A stretch of 64,000 bases of DNA from assembly GCA_018806915.1 (NCBI GenBank), contig JAGKQI010000078.1, positions 496,001 to 560,000 on the forward strand, in the 5' to 3' direction. Each line of letters starts with the position of its first letter. The first letter of the stretch is position 1. The notes beneath the pieces are model-generated. The model saw only the letters and a program-made list of their open reading frames with translations, ran no database searches and was not told the DNA's origin. The translations under genes were made by a program, and so were the position numbers. Below are positions 23,288-35,127 of the stretch, piece by piece. This DNA comes from Phytophthora colocasiae (taxonomy: Eukaryota; Oomycota; Peronosporomycetes; Peronosporales; Peronosporaceae).

Positions 23288-25714
23288 TCAAGAAAGCACA
23301 ATCCCTATCTGAAGCACAATTACCAATTTCTCCCCAGCTACAGGCTCGACAATCCACTTCACCACCCCAGTGTTGCAATCGACCGTGACGATACCAAGAC
23401 CAGGCAACTTCCAACCACTTATGCGATCCTGCTGAAAATGAGTGAGCTCTTGGCAAAAGACGAGCGCAAGATCCCACCTTTTCCACTTTAGCTTTCGCTG
23501 ACCACCCTCTTTTTCAGGCTCTGTACACTCACCATTCAAACCCTCGATGATTTTCTTCAGCGCACCACTGTCAAGTTTCATCCTCCAATGTTTATATTCA
23601 CAAATGAACAGTGGATTGGTATCTCCAGGGACCATCACGTAACAATCCAATCTCTCGAAGTTCTGAGTGCGAAAAAGATGACCGAAGTTGCAGGCATTGC
23701 GACCGTCACCGTTGAGGCCAACAAGATATTCCGGCCACTCCGCGTTAGGCGGACCCAAAAACGGGATTGACATACCTGCGAACTTTTGCTTTAAACCAGC
23801 GTATCTCTCCAACAACAGCGCACTGGCATCAAAGTTGTATACACTCTGGAACGTCTCGTGCTGAAATTCACCTAGTAAATCGGAGAAAAAATCGTTAAAG
23901 GTGGTTCCTCGCACACCATTTCTTCTCGAAGCACAGAAAAGCGCATGGGCGACCGCGTTCTCGAGTTCATTCCCATCGTTATTAGCAGCGTTCGTGTTAC
24001 TATGGGAGGGAGAGCCCATTCCTGAGCGATACTCTTCAAAAATGAAAGCTGTTGAATATTCTTTATCATCGTCGGAGTCGTAATACGCTGACCGCTTCCC
24101 ACCAAGCACTGCCAGGTACAGCAGCACATCCTTCTCAACGACTGGAAATCGACAGGCTGTCCTCCAAGGGGTTGTTGTCTTTCTATACTGAAGGCTGCGC
24201 CTTGATACATCCACATCAGTAATATCTTGGTCGTCCAAGTTTGCAAAATGGCGATCCATGCCCGTAACCTCCACTTTTAATCTTTTCGCGGGACGTTTAT
24301 CCGTGCTGTCATCACTGGAAGCTGGGCGCTTCTGACCAGAAAGTTCACTCATGCTGTCACCACCAGTAGCTGGATGCGTTCTATCAGGACTTTCAGTGCC
24401 GTAAACACATCCATCAAGAATCTTGAAATCAATAGCTTCACTGTTGGCATTGGCGTACGATAATGCCTTCATCTGTGCATGTCTCCCATGCGGAGTGCAC
24501 ATGAAACCTTTCACCATCAGAAGCTTGGCATGTATAGCCTCGAACGCATTGTCTAGCAAGTCGGCCAACTCGAATGTTTCATTTCCAGCAACTTCCAGAA
24601 CGAATTGTGACACAGCGTCCACGAAATACCGAGAAAACAAACCACGAGAATTCTTGGCAATGAGGTCCACGACCGAGTACAATTCTATCACCCTCTCCCA
24701 TGCTTTTTGCTTCGCCGGATCCGAAAGGGGGATAGATTGGTAAGCTGGGAAACGAGGCACAACACTCATCCACCAATGAGCGTCCGTACGACTGAGTTCC
24801 GACCGACTAACCAAGTTCGAGATCTTGGCGTCGGTACCCATAGCAACCACGACCAGCCCACAAGCACGAAATACATTCAGTTGAAACGCTGATAATCTCT
24901 CCCTGGTTGGCGTCATTTCATCCAGAATGAAGAACGGTAACACTTTTCCATCTTTCTCCATTTGACAAAGCACAGCTTTGACAGCTTCCCGATCACGCTT
25001 GGCTACTCTGAACGTTTTGTTTGCAACACGGATCATCTGGGCGCCAACGTTGGCACGGGAACAGTACTCCAACAGTTCGATAATGAAGCCATACGTCCAC
25101 AGTTCCTTCTTCACGTAAATATCGGAATTGCAGGACAAAACCGCTTCTTCTTCAGGGTTATCCACGTCATCCTTCTTGACCATCGAGCCGAAGGCATCCG
25201 CAATCGATGAGAAGTTTTTGTAAATCTTTTGGCAATCAATTCCGGTGGCACCAAGAGGCCAATAAAACCACGGTCGTGTACTTCCGTCGCCTCCGAAAGC
25301 AAACGCCAGCTGCGTCTTCCCCATTCCAGATGACCCCCCAACATAGATAAAAGGTTTTGGATGTGGCTCCTTATAAATTTCGTCGATCTTGGTGAGAATC
25401 GGACCACAGTACTGTTGGCAGTTGTTCTGGATCTCTACACCAAGTCTTTGGTAATACGCCAGCTCATCCGTGAGACTTGGAATTCGACTCTCGTGCACCA
25501 CAATGGTAGTCAGGATACCTGGAACCACCACGAGTATGTGGATTTGATTCGCTTTCGGAGTGTCCATGTCTTCCAGGCACTTAGAAATCAGATTCTCCCC
25601 CTGTAGCTCTTTGTCTTCATGTATTAGAGATTCGACGAGAGTAGTCTTCCCGCCCTTCTTCAGCTTCTTCACATCTTCGGAGTCGGACTCGATCCACGCC
25701 CCACCCTTCTTCGC

Positions 25715-26686
25715 CAGGGGTCTCCAAAAATGTATTGTTATTGAAAAAGGGGTATTATTGTAGGGGGACAATAAGGGAGGGAGCGGCCATCTCAATATTT
25801 GGCACTTACGCAATTATTGAAAAGGGGGTCTCTATCTACTTCTTCCAGATTAAGAACTACGGTTTTAGAGATCTGCTTCTTCTTCGTTGTCGTCCTCAAC
25901 TGCGCGTTTCACGGCGTTCGAAATCACTTCGTCCGTCACTAAGTCCCAGTTCATCTTCAGGTAAAGTAAGGTCTCGAGCGTCTCATGACTGATGCTTTTC
26001 CGAAGATACCCCAGCATGCACTTAATCTTGGAGAAAAGACGCTCTACTTGTACCGAAGTGGCTGGCAGCCACGTGAGATCCGAGTATATTGATGCCTCCT
26101 TTACGCGCATTGCAGCTCGAATGTTGATCGACTCCATCACCACAAGTTTCATCCAACCATGCGTAGTACGGGAGTCCTTATCGACAAACATGTCCATAGT
26201 GACGGGGATTCGTTGTCGAACGCAACGCTCCAGCACTCGCTCATAGTCTGGGTGGCGCAGATGCGAGATGAGGTTATGATAGCCGCGACTTCGGTCCTGA
26301 AAGATGAAGGTGTTGCATCCGTTGCAGGTTCTTCCTCCGCTTGTTTGGTCTCGATACATCAACGAACAGATCTCCTTGTTCGAGAGACCAGGGTCTAAGG
26401 TAGCCATGGATGACGAGGGTGAACAAGTTGAGTAGAAGAGTGTTGGACTTGGTTCGCAAAATCGGAAATGCCAGCATGAGAGTGGCTGTGGTCCCCGGCA
26501 CGGTATAACGCCCACCGGGAGAGGTTTCGAGGACTGCTTTACTCCTCGACTCTTACCGGATCTTTATAGTATCTTATAAGTTGAAGTTGACAATAATATT
26601 GTCAATTAAGGGTACGTTCATCAATAAGGGATTGAGACGCCTCCAGCCCCGTCAATCCCTAATCCCTACTTATTTGGAGAGCCCTG
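25715..26686 (-). mobile_element. hAT element, internally deleted, inside CRN-5
   Basis: The ends are CAGGGGTCTCCAAA at the left and its near-inverse ending GGAGAGCCCTG at the right, typical of hAT termini. CTTCTTCGC occurs on both sides (25706-25714 and 26687-26695) but once in intact CRN copies, so the duplication is 8-9 bp. The 972-bp element contains a shortened transposase gene and non-coding AT-rich ends. Confidence 0.88.
25865..26407 (-). CDS. Deletion-derived hAT protein: BED finger joined to dimerisation domain
   Basis: ATG at 26407, 180 codons, open. Residues about 20-60 form a BED-type zinc finger (CNGC, then HLRH). The rest is the hAT C-terminal dimerisation region (LPATSVQVERLFS, about residue 115, then LETLLYLKMNW). 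The whole RNase-H-like catalytic core with its acidic residues is missing, yet the frame is preserved across the deletion. It cannot transpose DNA itself. A product keeping DNA-binding and dimerisation parts could compete with full-length transposase, but that is inference. Confidence 0.75.
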   Translation of the reverse strand: MATLDPGLSNKEICSLMYRDQTSGGRTCNGCNTFIFQDRSRGYHNLISHLRHPDYERVLERCVRQRIPVTMDMFVDKDSRTTHGWMKLVVMESINIRAAMRVKEASIYSDLTWLPATSVQVERLFSKIKCMLGYLRKSISHETLETLLYLKMNWDLVTDEVISNAVKRAVEDDNEEEADL

Positions 26687-26958
26687 CTTCTTCGCCAGGA
26701 AGAGCTGTAGCTCATCAGCAGGAAACTGATACTTCTTCTCGTTACTTATCACCCTCTTTAACTTGCTCACCTTCGCACCATCGTTGATCTCCACATCAAA
26801 CGATCTTCCCACCTGACCCACGATTACGCACTGTAGTGACAGCGTCAGCTTGTCCTCGCTGTTTTTTTCTTGGAGCTTCTTATAGAGCTCAGATATTTTA
26901 CGCAGAAGTTCCGCCTCGTTCTCCATCTTTCTTATAAAGAAAAGAGGCAAAGGATTTT

Positions 26959-26967
26959 GAAATGAGG
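26959..26967 (-). promoter_or_regulatory. CRN-5 initiator candidate
   Basis: Read on minus, CCTCATTTC followed by AAAATCC lies 33-41 nt before the ATG at 26926. It matches the oomycete initiator pattern TCATTYY and its downstream flank. The same site is at 20868-20876 and 60088-60096, where it now faces away from the CRN. Confidence 0.55.
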
Positions 26968-27082
26968 GAGGAAGGGGGGAAGAATTATGCATTTCTAACG
27001 GCGTCGGATTTTTTTTAAAAACGGAATCCCTGGAACAAAGATGTGACGAAGGTCGTCAAAAGGTAAACCCTAAAAAAAGTTC

Positions 27083-27138
27083 ATCCTACCGGTAGGATTT
27101 GGGTCCTACCGGTAGACGATAGTATTCCCACCGGTACC
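27083..27138. promoter_or_regulatory. ACCGGT palindrome cluster upstream of CRN-5
   Basis: ATCCTACCGGTAGGAT (27083-27098) is a perfect 16-bp palindrome. CTACCGGTAG (27106-27115) and ACCGGT overlapping GGTACC (27130-27138) follow, all about 160-210 nt before the CRN-5 start. Dyads of this kind suit a dimeric DNA-binding protein, but no binding is known. Confidence 0.5.
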
Positions 27139-27165
27139 GACCAAACAATTCTTCCTCTCATTTTT

Positions 27166-29695
27166 TCAGCAGTAGCGACCGACACTAACGTTGCTTTTGC
27201 ACACGCGACGCCACAAATCGCCTTTGTTTCCTGTCGAGATTGACGAGGAGGAACCCACGCGGAAGAGATACAGACACATTCACCACGACGAACAGCCATC
27301 GCCACTGGTTCCGGCTTGGAAGTCCCTTTGCCAGTGCCAATACAGTTGATCGCGACACTTGTTCGTCGGGCATTGCTGACCTTTTTGGATCGAGATTTTA
27401 TCATCCGTAACAGCTCTCTCTGCTTGGATTTCACGTAGTTTTGAGGAAGAAACCCGTGATAAGCTTCATTGACGCGTAAGAAACTCAGTGGATCTCCTGC
27501 AGTCTCGAGTTGAATGAAAAAAGCACGAGCACTTTGTGGTTCAGGCTCCACTAAGAGAAAAAGAGATGGACATATCTGGAGGAGATTTTAGTCCACAATG
27601 CGAGAATTGGCACAGTTCCCCCTCTCGAACGATAAGAAGACCATCGACAGATTGCCCTTCACAACAGACAGCTTTCGAGCCGATGACTTTGATAAATGAG
27701 GCCTAATAAAACATTGTAAGGGAAAAAAAACGATCCAGAAGCAAGAATTATGAACGTACTCGACAGGCAACTTTGCCAATATCTGCTTCGGGTATGCCAT
27801 GAAAGGCTGGAGTCATAATTAAGAATCTAGCGGAACGCTCTCGCTGGAAATGAAGAATTCAAGGTCAGTTTTAGTGGATAATGATGATAATATCCAAGTT
27901 TCACCTCTGCTTCACGTTGAGCATGTTCAACTTGACTCCAATGATACCACGAAAGAGCTCCGACCATAGAAGATGTTACCGTTACAGCTGAGTACGTTCT
28001 ACACGTAAGTTTTAATTACGATACAGAGTATAAAATACCACCTTTGAGTTCTTGTAAATCTCCCTTGATGGCCGAAAACGTCTCCATGTTCGAGTTCACA
28101 CAGCTCCAATTGCGACTGTTTCCAGTTTACACAGATCGTACCCAGTCGCGTCTGCCAGGGTGACTCCCAATTCTCTTCCTGTTCACATTTGTCGTTTTCC
28201 TGTACGTTATTGGCCTCTTCTTGCTGTTTTGACTGAAACATTCTCCCTACAGTCTTGGAAATAGCCACTCTGCCTTGAAAAATAAAGTAAATCGTGTGGT
28301 CATTCGTATCTTCTTCATCTTCATCCTCCATAAAGATTGGCGTTCGAGCTGGGAGAGCATCTTCGGGACTTAAAATGAGTTCACGACACAGAAGTTCACA
28401 CACTTTTGGATGTAGAACAGCACAAACGGAGAATCGTTTCTGCATGAAATCCGCCAGATACTGCAGATCACTGTCGCTTCTCTCAACTGGTGGGAGTCTA
28501 CCAATTTCTGAAATCCGTTGAAGAGTCCAAACTGTCAGTGCATCTTCAGCTTCTGAGCTTTCTGGGTCTTCCCAGTCCTGACCAGGTGGCTCAACATCTA
28601 ATTCCTTCAGTTCTTCCTCTTCTTTCTCAACTTGAGGAGCTGATTTCTTCGGAGAAGCTGCGCGCTGAACAGTTTGATACAGAGATTCGGCCATGTACAT
28701 GTACAGTGAACTGTCGTCTGTTAAAGTTGTAGGACATTCCACTCCCGCATTCTTTTGTACCACAACGTAATCTTTCGCTGCTTTTTCAAAGTCACCACTC
28801 GTTCGATAAGCTGCTGCTCGTTGTCGGTAAAATACAACTGGAGTTGACCCTGGACTCGATAAATTTCCCCCACTGGAATATCCTTTACTCGTTTCAATCG
28901 CTCGTGTAAAATAGTCGATTGCTTTGGATATTTTCTCGAACCGCATACACAAATTGCCCATATTATAATACGCGAAAGCGTGTTGCCCCCCTGCAAGTTT
29001 CAAAACTTGTTTGTACGTTGACAACGCGGCATTAAATTGACCAGTTCGTTCCAGACAAACAGCAAAATGGAATTTCGCCTCGATCTCACTAGGTCTTGCA
29101 GTGGATAAACTCTTGTAAAACTTGATAGCTTGATCATATTCGCCGTTAGCTCGTGCTTGAAAAGCTTTCACTCGAAGACGTTCCGTAGCGTTCATGGTAG
29201 AAATTGCTCGAGCTCTGGATAAAAGCTCAAGTGTTTTGCTTTCTACTCCTTCTCTGCTCCTTCCACGACCAAGTTGACCTCGAGGCTCTACACTTCTCCC
29301 AATAAGTGGATCCACATACTGTTCCGGTTTCCTTCTCGTTTAACAGCTTCTTGTATCGCTACAACGGCTGTTCTTGGTGTAAGAACTTCCATTTGCTCCT
29401 GACAAAGTTGACTCTAGATTCTTCGACCAGTAGCAGGTCGTTTCGGTAGTTTTGTAGGTTCCGATGAAGTTGCTCGAGCTGTAGAAGGTCTGGAAGGTAG
29501 AATACTTCGATATTGACGACAATCGATAGACGTCAAGAAGGCCCATTGAGCTGTAGCTGGGTAGGATAATTCCTGACGAAGTTTACGATGAGGTGCTGAA
29601 GATCCACGGGTAGTTCCTATTCTACTTCCGTCACTGTACGTTCTCGCTGATACGATCGTCCTCGGTGATTCAGAAGCTAATGGAGGTCCGTACAT
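27166..29695 (-). pseudogene. T5: TPR/cNMP gene, nonsense and frameshift, 3' truncated
   Basis: ATG at 29695. TAG replaces AAG near 29415 and one base is missing near 29328, both as in T2. From 29315 to about 28050 the frame is open (438 codons) through the TPR region, acidic linker and first cNMP-like domain with the full FSVC segment that T4 lacks. The same three introns as in T3 follow, then the second cNMP exon (27550-27166), which ends abruptly after SVATAE where T3 continues. The T-CRN spacer begins there. This is the tidy tandem arrangement: T5, a spacer of about 240 nt, then CRN-5, all on minus. Confidence 0.85.
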
Positions 29696-29817
29696 CGTGG
29701 AAGCGTTTATTTTCTTTGAAAAACTATTCTCACTATTCTTGGATTCCCCAAACTTACAGAAATATCCAAGAGAATGAAATGGTTTCCATCTCAATACCAG
29801 TACGAGACGAGTTTTCT

Positions 29818-31204
29818 CACACCTTGAACAAACCAAACCACGAAACGGGCAAGAAATTGGTTTGCTTGAAAAATAAATAGATTTCCGAACCAAAATTACT
29901 GGCGACGCTGGTTTGTCGTAAGATATCCCCAGTTTTCAAACCACATCATTGGTTCACAGTTTCGCATGGTTACTGGTTTGAAAATCCTTGGCTGGCATTG
30001 GCTGCAAAGGAAGATCGCTACCTTTCCTGAATAGCCGCACTATGCTGTATCCGTAGCTGCAAGAAGTCATTGGGGAATTTTCCACTTCATTAGTACTGCC
30101 CCTCCGGTCTCAGATTGTAGGATTTCGTGTTAGTGTCCATGTTTTTCTGTTGAATGATACCTTCGTTAACTTTGACTGATTTCACAATTTGGGAGCTGAT
30201 TTTTTTTTTTCTGTTCTCCAAGCCGAATCTCCAAAGTTTGTTGACCAGATTGTGCCTCATTGGCGACGGCTCGTTTTGATGCCAGCTTCGCCTTGAGGCG
30301 CTTCTCAATCCAATTCGATTGAAGGTCTACCGCAGATTCAAAGTCGCATTGAATCTTTCTTAGTGCTGAAAGCATTCTTTCCTCACATGCTGACGAATGT
30401 GTTGTGTAATTTTAATTGATTGCTGTTTCCACTGTTGATAAAGCACCGTTGACTTTGTTTTCCAGTTTATAAGCGACCGACCAAGGCTGCAGGGGTATTA
30501 ACATCGGATTGTCCCTGAACACCTTTTTCGAGATCCTTCAAGCGCCTATCGATCTCTGTGGCGAGCACAGCACTCTGTTGTTTTACAGACGCCTCATAGT
30601 ACTTGTGAATATCGTCGAGTTACTCACTAATATGGCGGCTGAGACGATTTTCCGTGTCGGTAGCAGCATGAACGACGTGGATATATTTGACGATCTCAAT
30701 TATTGTCCTCGATATGTACCAGGAATCCTATATAGCCTTGCTCACTTCAGCTGCAACGTTCGGGCTGCTGATCACGACGTCTTCGTGAAGTAATATCTGT
30801 TGCGATCGCTGAAAAGACTTGATAACATACCACGGCCTTCGCGGTAGCTCCTGCTAACAGCGTCCGTCCTCTCTGACAAAGTCTCTCCTTCCACGTCCCC
30901 GTGCACTACAATGGCTGTCGACGGCAGAATAAAATCTATCTGAAACCAGACGAAAAGTAATGGGTTCTAGACAAGCGAAGCAGTCCCGCATTGATGAACA
31001 ACTCCCTGTAATATCCGCAGTCCTCATGAGATCCCCCTTCCTGGTTCAAACCACCCGATGGTTTGTTGAAAACGCGCTCTTGGTTTGGAGTTTCAAAACG
31101 AAACGATTTCAAACCACGAAACGCTTTCAAACCAGGTTTGCGCGTAATTTTGGTTTGGTTCGAAAAGGACCAGGTTTGGTTTGGTTTGGTTTGTTCAGGG
31201 TGTG
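29818..31204. mobile_element. hAT-like non-autonomous element with foreign cargo
   Basis: 1387 bp between perfect 8-bp duplications AGTTTTCT (29810-29817 and 31205-31212). The ends CACACCTTGAACAAACC and the inverse of ACAGGGTGTG-type CACACCCTGAACAAACC pair as terminal inverted repeats. The subterminal 150-250 nt at both sides are full of AAACCA/TGGTTT repeats, as in hAT elements. No transposase is recognisable. On minus, 30090-30375 and 30450-30950 read as a Lys/Glu/Gln-rich, coiled-coil-like coding remnant (ALRKIQCDFESAVDLQS; ATEIDRRLKDLEKG) with a few stops. That looks like captured gene sequence. It sits in the T5 leader. Confidence 0.8.
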
Positions 31205-31433
31205 AGTTTTCTTGATTTTAGCTGTTGTTCCACAAAATGAAAGTATTTTTTTATTTGAGTCTTCAATTTCGCCACATTTCTTCTTCAGCCATAAAACCTA
31301 AAACGCAATCACTGCTGGCAATTCATTAAAAAATCGTTTAAAACCTCCCATGGACATTCTCAAAGGTGATGACGTGATAGTTTCGTTGTTGACATCGGTA
31401 TCTCCCCACCATAACTGCCCACAGTAGAAACTT
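31205..31433 (-). other. T5 leader remainder and CRN-6 3' flank
   Basis: Continues the T leader after the hAT-like element, then the CRN 3' flank. Compared with the CRN-4 flank, part of the CTCTGGCAGTTATGG segment is missing. No gene. Confidence 0.55.
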
Positions 31434-34077
31434 TCAAGAAAGCACAATCCCTATCTGAAGCACAATTGCCAATTTCTCCCCAGCTACAGGGTCGACAATC
31501 CAGTTCACCACCCCAGTGTTGCAATCGACCGTGACGATACCAAGGCCAGGCGACTTCCAACCGCTTATGCTATCCTGCTGAAAATGAGTGAGCTCTTGGC
31601 AAAAGACGAGCGCAAGATCCCACCTTTTCCACTTTAGCTTTCGCTGACCACCCTCTTTTTCAGGCTCTGTACACTCACCATTCAAACCCTCGATGATTTT
31701 CTTCAGCGCACCACTGTCAAGTTTCATTTCCCAATGTTTATATTCACAAATGAACAGTGGATTGGTATCTCCAGGGACCATCACGTAACAATCCAATCTC
31801 TCGAAGTTCTGAGCGCGAAAAAGATGACCGAAGTTGCAGGCATTGTTACCGTCACCATTGAGGCCAACAAGATATTCCGGCCACTTCGCGTTAGGCGGAC
31901 CCAAAAACGGGATCGACATACCTGCGAACTTTTGCTTTAAACCAGCGTATCTCTCCAACAACAGCGCACTGGCATCAAAGTTGTATACACTCTGGAACGT
32001 CTCGTGCTGAAATTCACCTAGTAAATCGGAGAAAAAATCGTTAAAAGTGGTTCCTCGCACACCATTTCTTCTCGAAGCACAGAAAAGCGCATGGGCGACC
32101 GCGTTCTCGAGTTCGTTCCCATCGTTACTAGGAGCATTCGTGTTACTATGGGAGGGAGAGCCCATTCCTGAGCGATACTCTTCAAAAATGAAAGCTGTTG
32201 AATATTCTTTATCATCGACGGAGTCGTAATACGCTGACCGCTTCCCACCAAGCACTGCCAGGTACAGCAGCACATCTTCCTCAACCACTGGAAATCGACA
32301 GGCTGGCCTCCAAGGGGTTATTGCCTTTCTATACTGAAGGCTGCGCCTTGATACATCCACATCAGTAATATCTTCGTCGGCCAAGTTTGCAAAATGGCGA
32401 TCCATGCCCGCAATCCCCACTTTTAATCTTTTCGCGGGACGTTTATCCGTGCTGTCATCACTGGAAGCTGGGCGCTTCTGACCAGAAAGTTCACTCATGC
32501 TGTCACCACCAGTAGCTGGATGCGTTCTATCAGGACTTTCAGTGCCGTAAACACATCCATCAAGAATCTTGAAATCAATAGCTTCACTGTCGTACGATAA
32601 TGCCTTCATCTGTGCATGTCTCCCATGCGGAGTGCACATGAAAGCTTTCACCATCAGAAGCTTGGCATGTACAGCCTCGAACGCATTGTCTAGCAAGTCG
32701 GCCAACTCGAATGTTTCATTTCCAGCAACTTCTAGAACGAATTGTGACACAGCGTCCACGAAATACCGAGAAAACAAACCACGAGAATTCTTGGCAATGA
32801 GGTCCACGACCGAGTACAATTCTATCACCCTCTCCCATGCTTTTTGCTTCGCCGGATCCGAAAGAGAGGGATAGATTGGTAAGCTGGAAACGAGGCACAA
32901 CACTCATCCACCAAATGAGCGTCCGTACGACTGAGTTCCGACCGACTAACCAAGTTCGAGATCTTGGCGTCGGTACCCATAGCAACCACGACCAGCCCAC
33001 AAGCACGAAATACATTCAGTTGAAACGCTGATAATCTCTCCTGGTTGGCGTCATTTCATCCAGAATGAAGAACGGTAACACTTTTCCATCTTTCTCCATT
33101 TGACAAAGCACAGCTTTGACAGCTTCCCGATCACGCTTGGCTACTCGGAACGTTTTGTTTACAACGCGGATCATCTGCGCGCCAACCTTAGCACGGGAAC
33201 AGTACTCCAACAGTTCAATAATGAAGCCATACGTCCACAGTTCCTTCTTCATGTAAATATCGGAATTGCAGGACAAAACCTCTTCTTCTTCTTCAGGGTT
33301 ATCCACGTCATCCTTCTTGACCATCGAGCCGAAGGCATCCGCAATCGATGAGAAGTTTTTGTAAATCTTTTGGCAATCAATTCCGGTGGCACCAAGAGGC
33401 CAATAAAACCATGGTCGTTGTTTGCGTCCTTCACCCCCCAAAGCAAACGCCAGCTGCGTCTTCCCCATTCCAGATGACCCACCAACATAGATAAAAGGTT
33501 TTGGATGTGGCTCCTTAAAAATTTCGTCGATCTTGGTGAGAATCGGACCACAGTACTGTTGGCAGTTGTTCTGGATCTCTACACCAAGTCTTTGGTAATA
33601 CGCCAGCTCATCCGTGAGACTTGGAATTCGACTCTCGTGCACCACAATGGTAGTCAGGATACCTGGAACCACCACGAGTATGTGGATTTGATTCGCTTTC
33701 GGAGTGTCCATGTCTTCCAGGCACTTAGAAATCAGATTCTCCCCCTGTAGCTCTTTGTCTTCATGTATTAGAGATTCGACGAGACTAGTCTTCCCGCCCT
33801 TCTTCAGCTTCTCCACATCTTCGGAGTCGGACTCGATCCACGCCCCACCCTTCTTCGCCAGGAAGAGCTGTAGCTCATCAGCAGGAAACTGATACTTCTT
33901 CTCGTTACTTATCACCCTCTTTAACTTGCTCACCTTCGCATCGTCGTTGATCTCCACATCAAACGAGCTTCCCACCTGACCAACGATCACGCACTGTAGT
34001 GACAGCGTATGTTTTCCCACGTTGGTTTCTTCTTGGAGCTTCTTATAGAGCTCAGATATTTTACGCAGAAGTTCCAT
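31434..34077 (-). pseudogene. CRN-6: Crinkler NTPase-nuclease, frameshifted
   Basis: ATG at 34077 (MELLRKIS, the same short start as CRN-1 and CRN-2). The frame is open for 353 codons through LQLFLAK, HILVVVP, P-loop GGSSGMGKT (near 33470) and FFILDEM to about 33035, where one C is lost (CCAGGAGAG against CCAGGGAGAG). Further small changes sit near 32910 and 32870 (GAAAGAGAGGG against GAAAGGGGG). From 32903 the frame is open to the TGA at 31434 with NLS KRPAKRLKV (near 32430), NELENAV, LDCYV and CEYK. The lesions are few, so this is a recent pseudogene or a sequence-error case. Confidence 0.87.
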
Positions 34078-34173
34078 CTTTCTTTTAAAGAGGCGAAGAA
34101 TTTGTAGGAAGGGAGGAAGAATTGTATCGTACTTAACGAAATCCTTGGAATGAAGGTCATCAAAACCGGTTAA

Positions 34174-34193
34174 CATCTCTCTTAAGAGAGATG
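34174..34193. repeat. 20-bp perfect palindrome upstream of CRN-6
   Basis: CATCTCTCTT followed by its exact inverse AAGAGAGATG, about 100 nt before the CRN-6 start. A decayed version (CATCTCTCTTGGAGATG) is in the CRN-2 flank near 4116-4132. It could be an operator or simply a hairpin. Confidence 0.5.
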
Positions 34194-34241
34194 TGACGTG
34201 TGAGCTGTTACTTCACAGTACCAGTAGGATGGACTTTTTAA

Positions 34242-34767
34242 AAGTATTCTACCTTCCAGACCGTCTACAGCTCGAGCAACTTCATCGGAACCTACAAAAC
34301 TACCGAAACGACCTGCTACTGGTCGACGAATCAAGAGTCAACTTTGTCAGGAGCAAATGGAAGTTCTTACACCAAGAACAGCCGTTGTAGCGATACAAGA
34401 AGCTGTTAAACGAGAAGGAAACCGGAACAGTATGTGGATCCACTTATTGGGAGAAGTGTAGAGCCTCGAGGTCAACTTGGTCGTGGAAGGAGCAGAGAAG
34501 GAGTAGAAAGCAAAACACTTGAGCTTTTATCCAGAGCTCGAGCAATTTCTACCATGAACGCTACGGAACGTCTTCGAGTGAAAGCTTTTCAAGCACGAGC
34601 TAACGGCGAATATGATCAAGCTATCAAGTTTTACAAGAGTTTTTCCACTGCATGTACTAGTTAGTTCGAGGCGAAATTCCATTTTGCTGTTTGTCTGGAA
34701 CGAACTGGTCAATTTAATGCCGCGTTGTCAACGTACAAACAAGTTTTGAAACTTGCAGGGGGGCAAC
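34242..34767 (+). pseudogene. T6, first piece
   Basis: Begins inside the T N-terminal region (AGTATTCTACCTTCC) right after the CRN-6 upstream spacer, so the ATG and about 65 codons are missing. It runs through the basic region and the first TPR segment. It carries the T2/T5 one-base deletion (ACCGG) and a TAG/TTAG cluster near 34660 where other copies read CTAGTGAGATC. It ends at the hAT insertion in GGGGCAAC. Confidence 0.82.
34760..34767. repeat. hAT-1 target-site duplication, left
   Basis: GGGGCAAC, repeated at 51821-51828. Undisturbed T copies have it once (for example 11944-11951). Confidence 0.92.
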
Positions 34768-35127
34768 CAGGGGTTCCGAAAAATACTCGGAAGTGGAAAT
34801 ATATTCCGTATTTTCGGTGAAATTATTTATTTCACGGTTCCTGGGACAAGAATAAATTATTTACGGAGATGTCACGACTAGAATGAATTATTTATTTTAA
34901 TATTCAAAACCTTCCATCCATTATATTTAATGTACAACCACACCTACTCATTTTGAGTTCAAGTATATCATGCTAAAACGCCATTTACTTAAACCTGTAA
35001 AAGTTATTAAGCAATAGTGTCCAGTAGTTGCCTCAATGGTACCAGTTCATCATAAAGGATCACTTTTCTTTTATCAGCATCGCTGAAAACTTCTCCCAAC
35101 CGCCAACCCAGCGTTTAACCAGCAGAA

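Larger units (their letters stand above)
23288..26926 (-). pseudogene. CRN-5: Crinkler NTPase-nuclease split by a hAT insertion
   Basis: ATG at 26926 (MENEAELLRK), header through LQLFLAKK (to about 26696), then a 972-bp hAT element (25715-26686) flanked by a 9-bp duplication. The gene resumes at about 25714 and is open without a break to the TGA at 23288. Motifs after the insertion are HILVVVP (near 25540), P-loop GGSSGMGKT (near 25330), FFILDEM, NLS KRPAKRLKV (near 24285), NELENAV, LDCYV and CEYK. I saw no other lesion, so this was probably the last undamaged CRN here before the insertion. The family acts as secreted effectors that enter host nuclei. No signal peptide is obvious at this N terminus, which is common in the family. 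Confidence 0.92.

Noticed and set aside
25706..25714. Exact 8-bp target duplication for the hAT in CRN-5
   Set aside because: Nine bases are repeated, so the boundary is ambiguous by one base. I report 8-9 bp rather than forcing 8.
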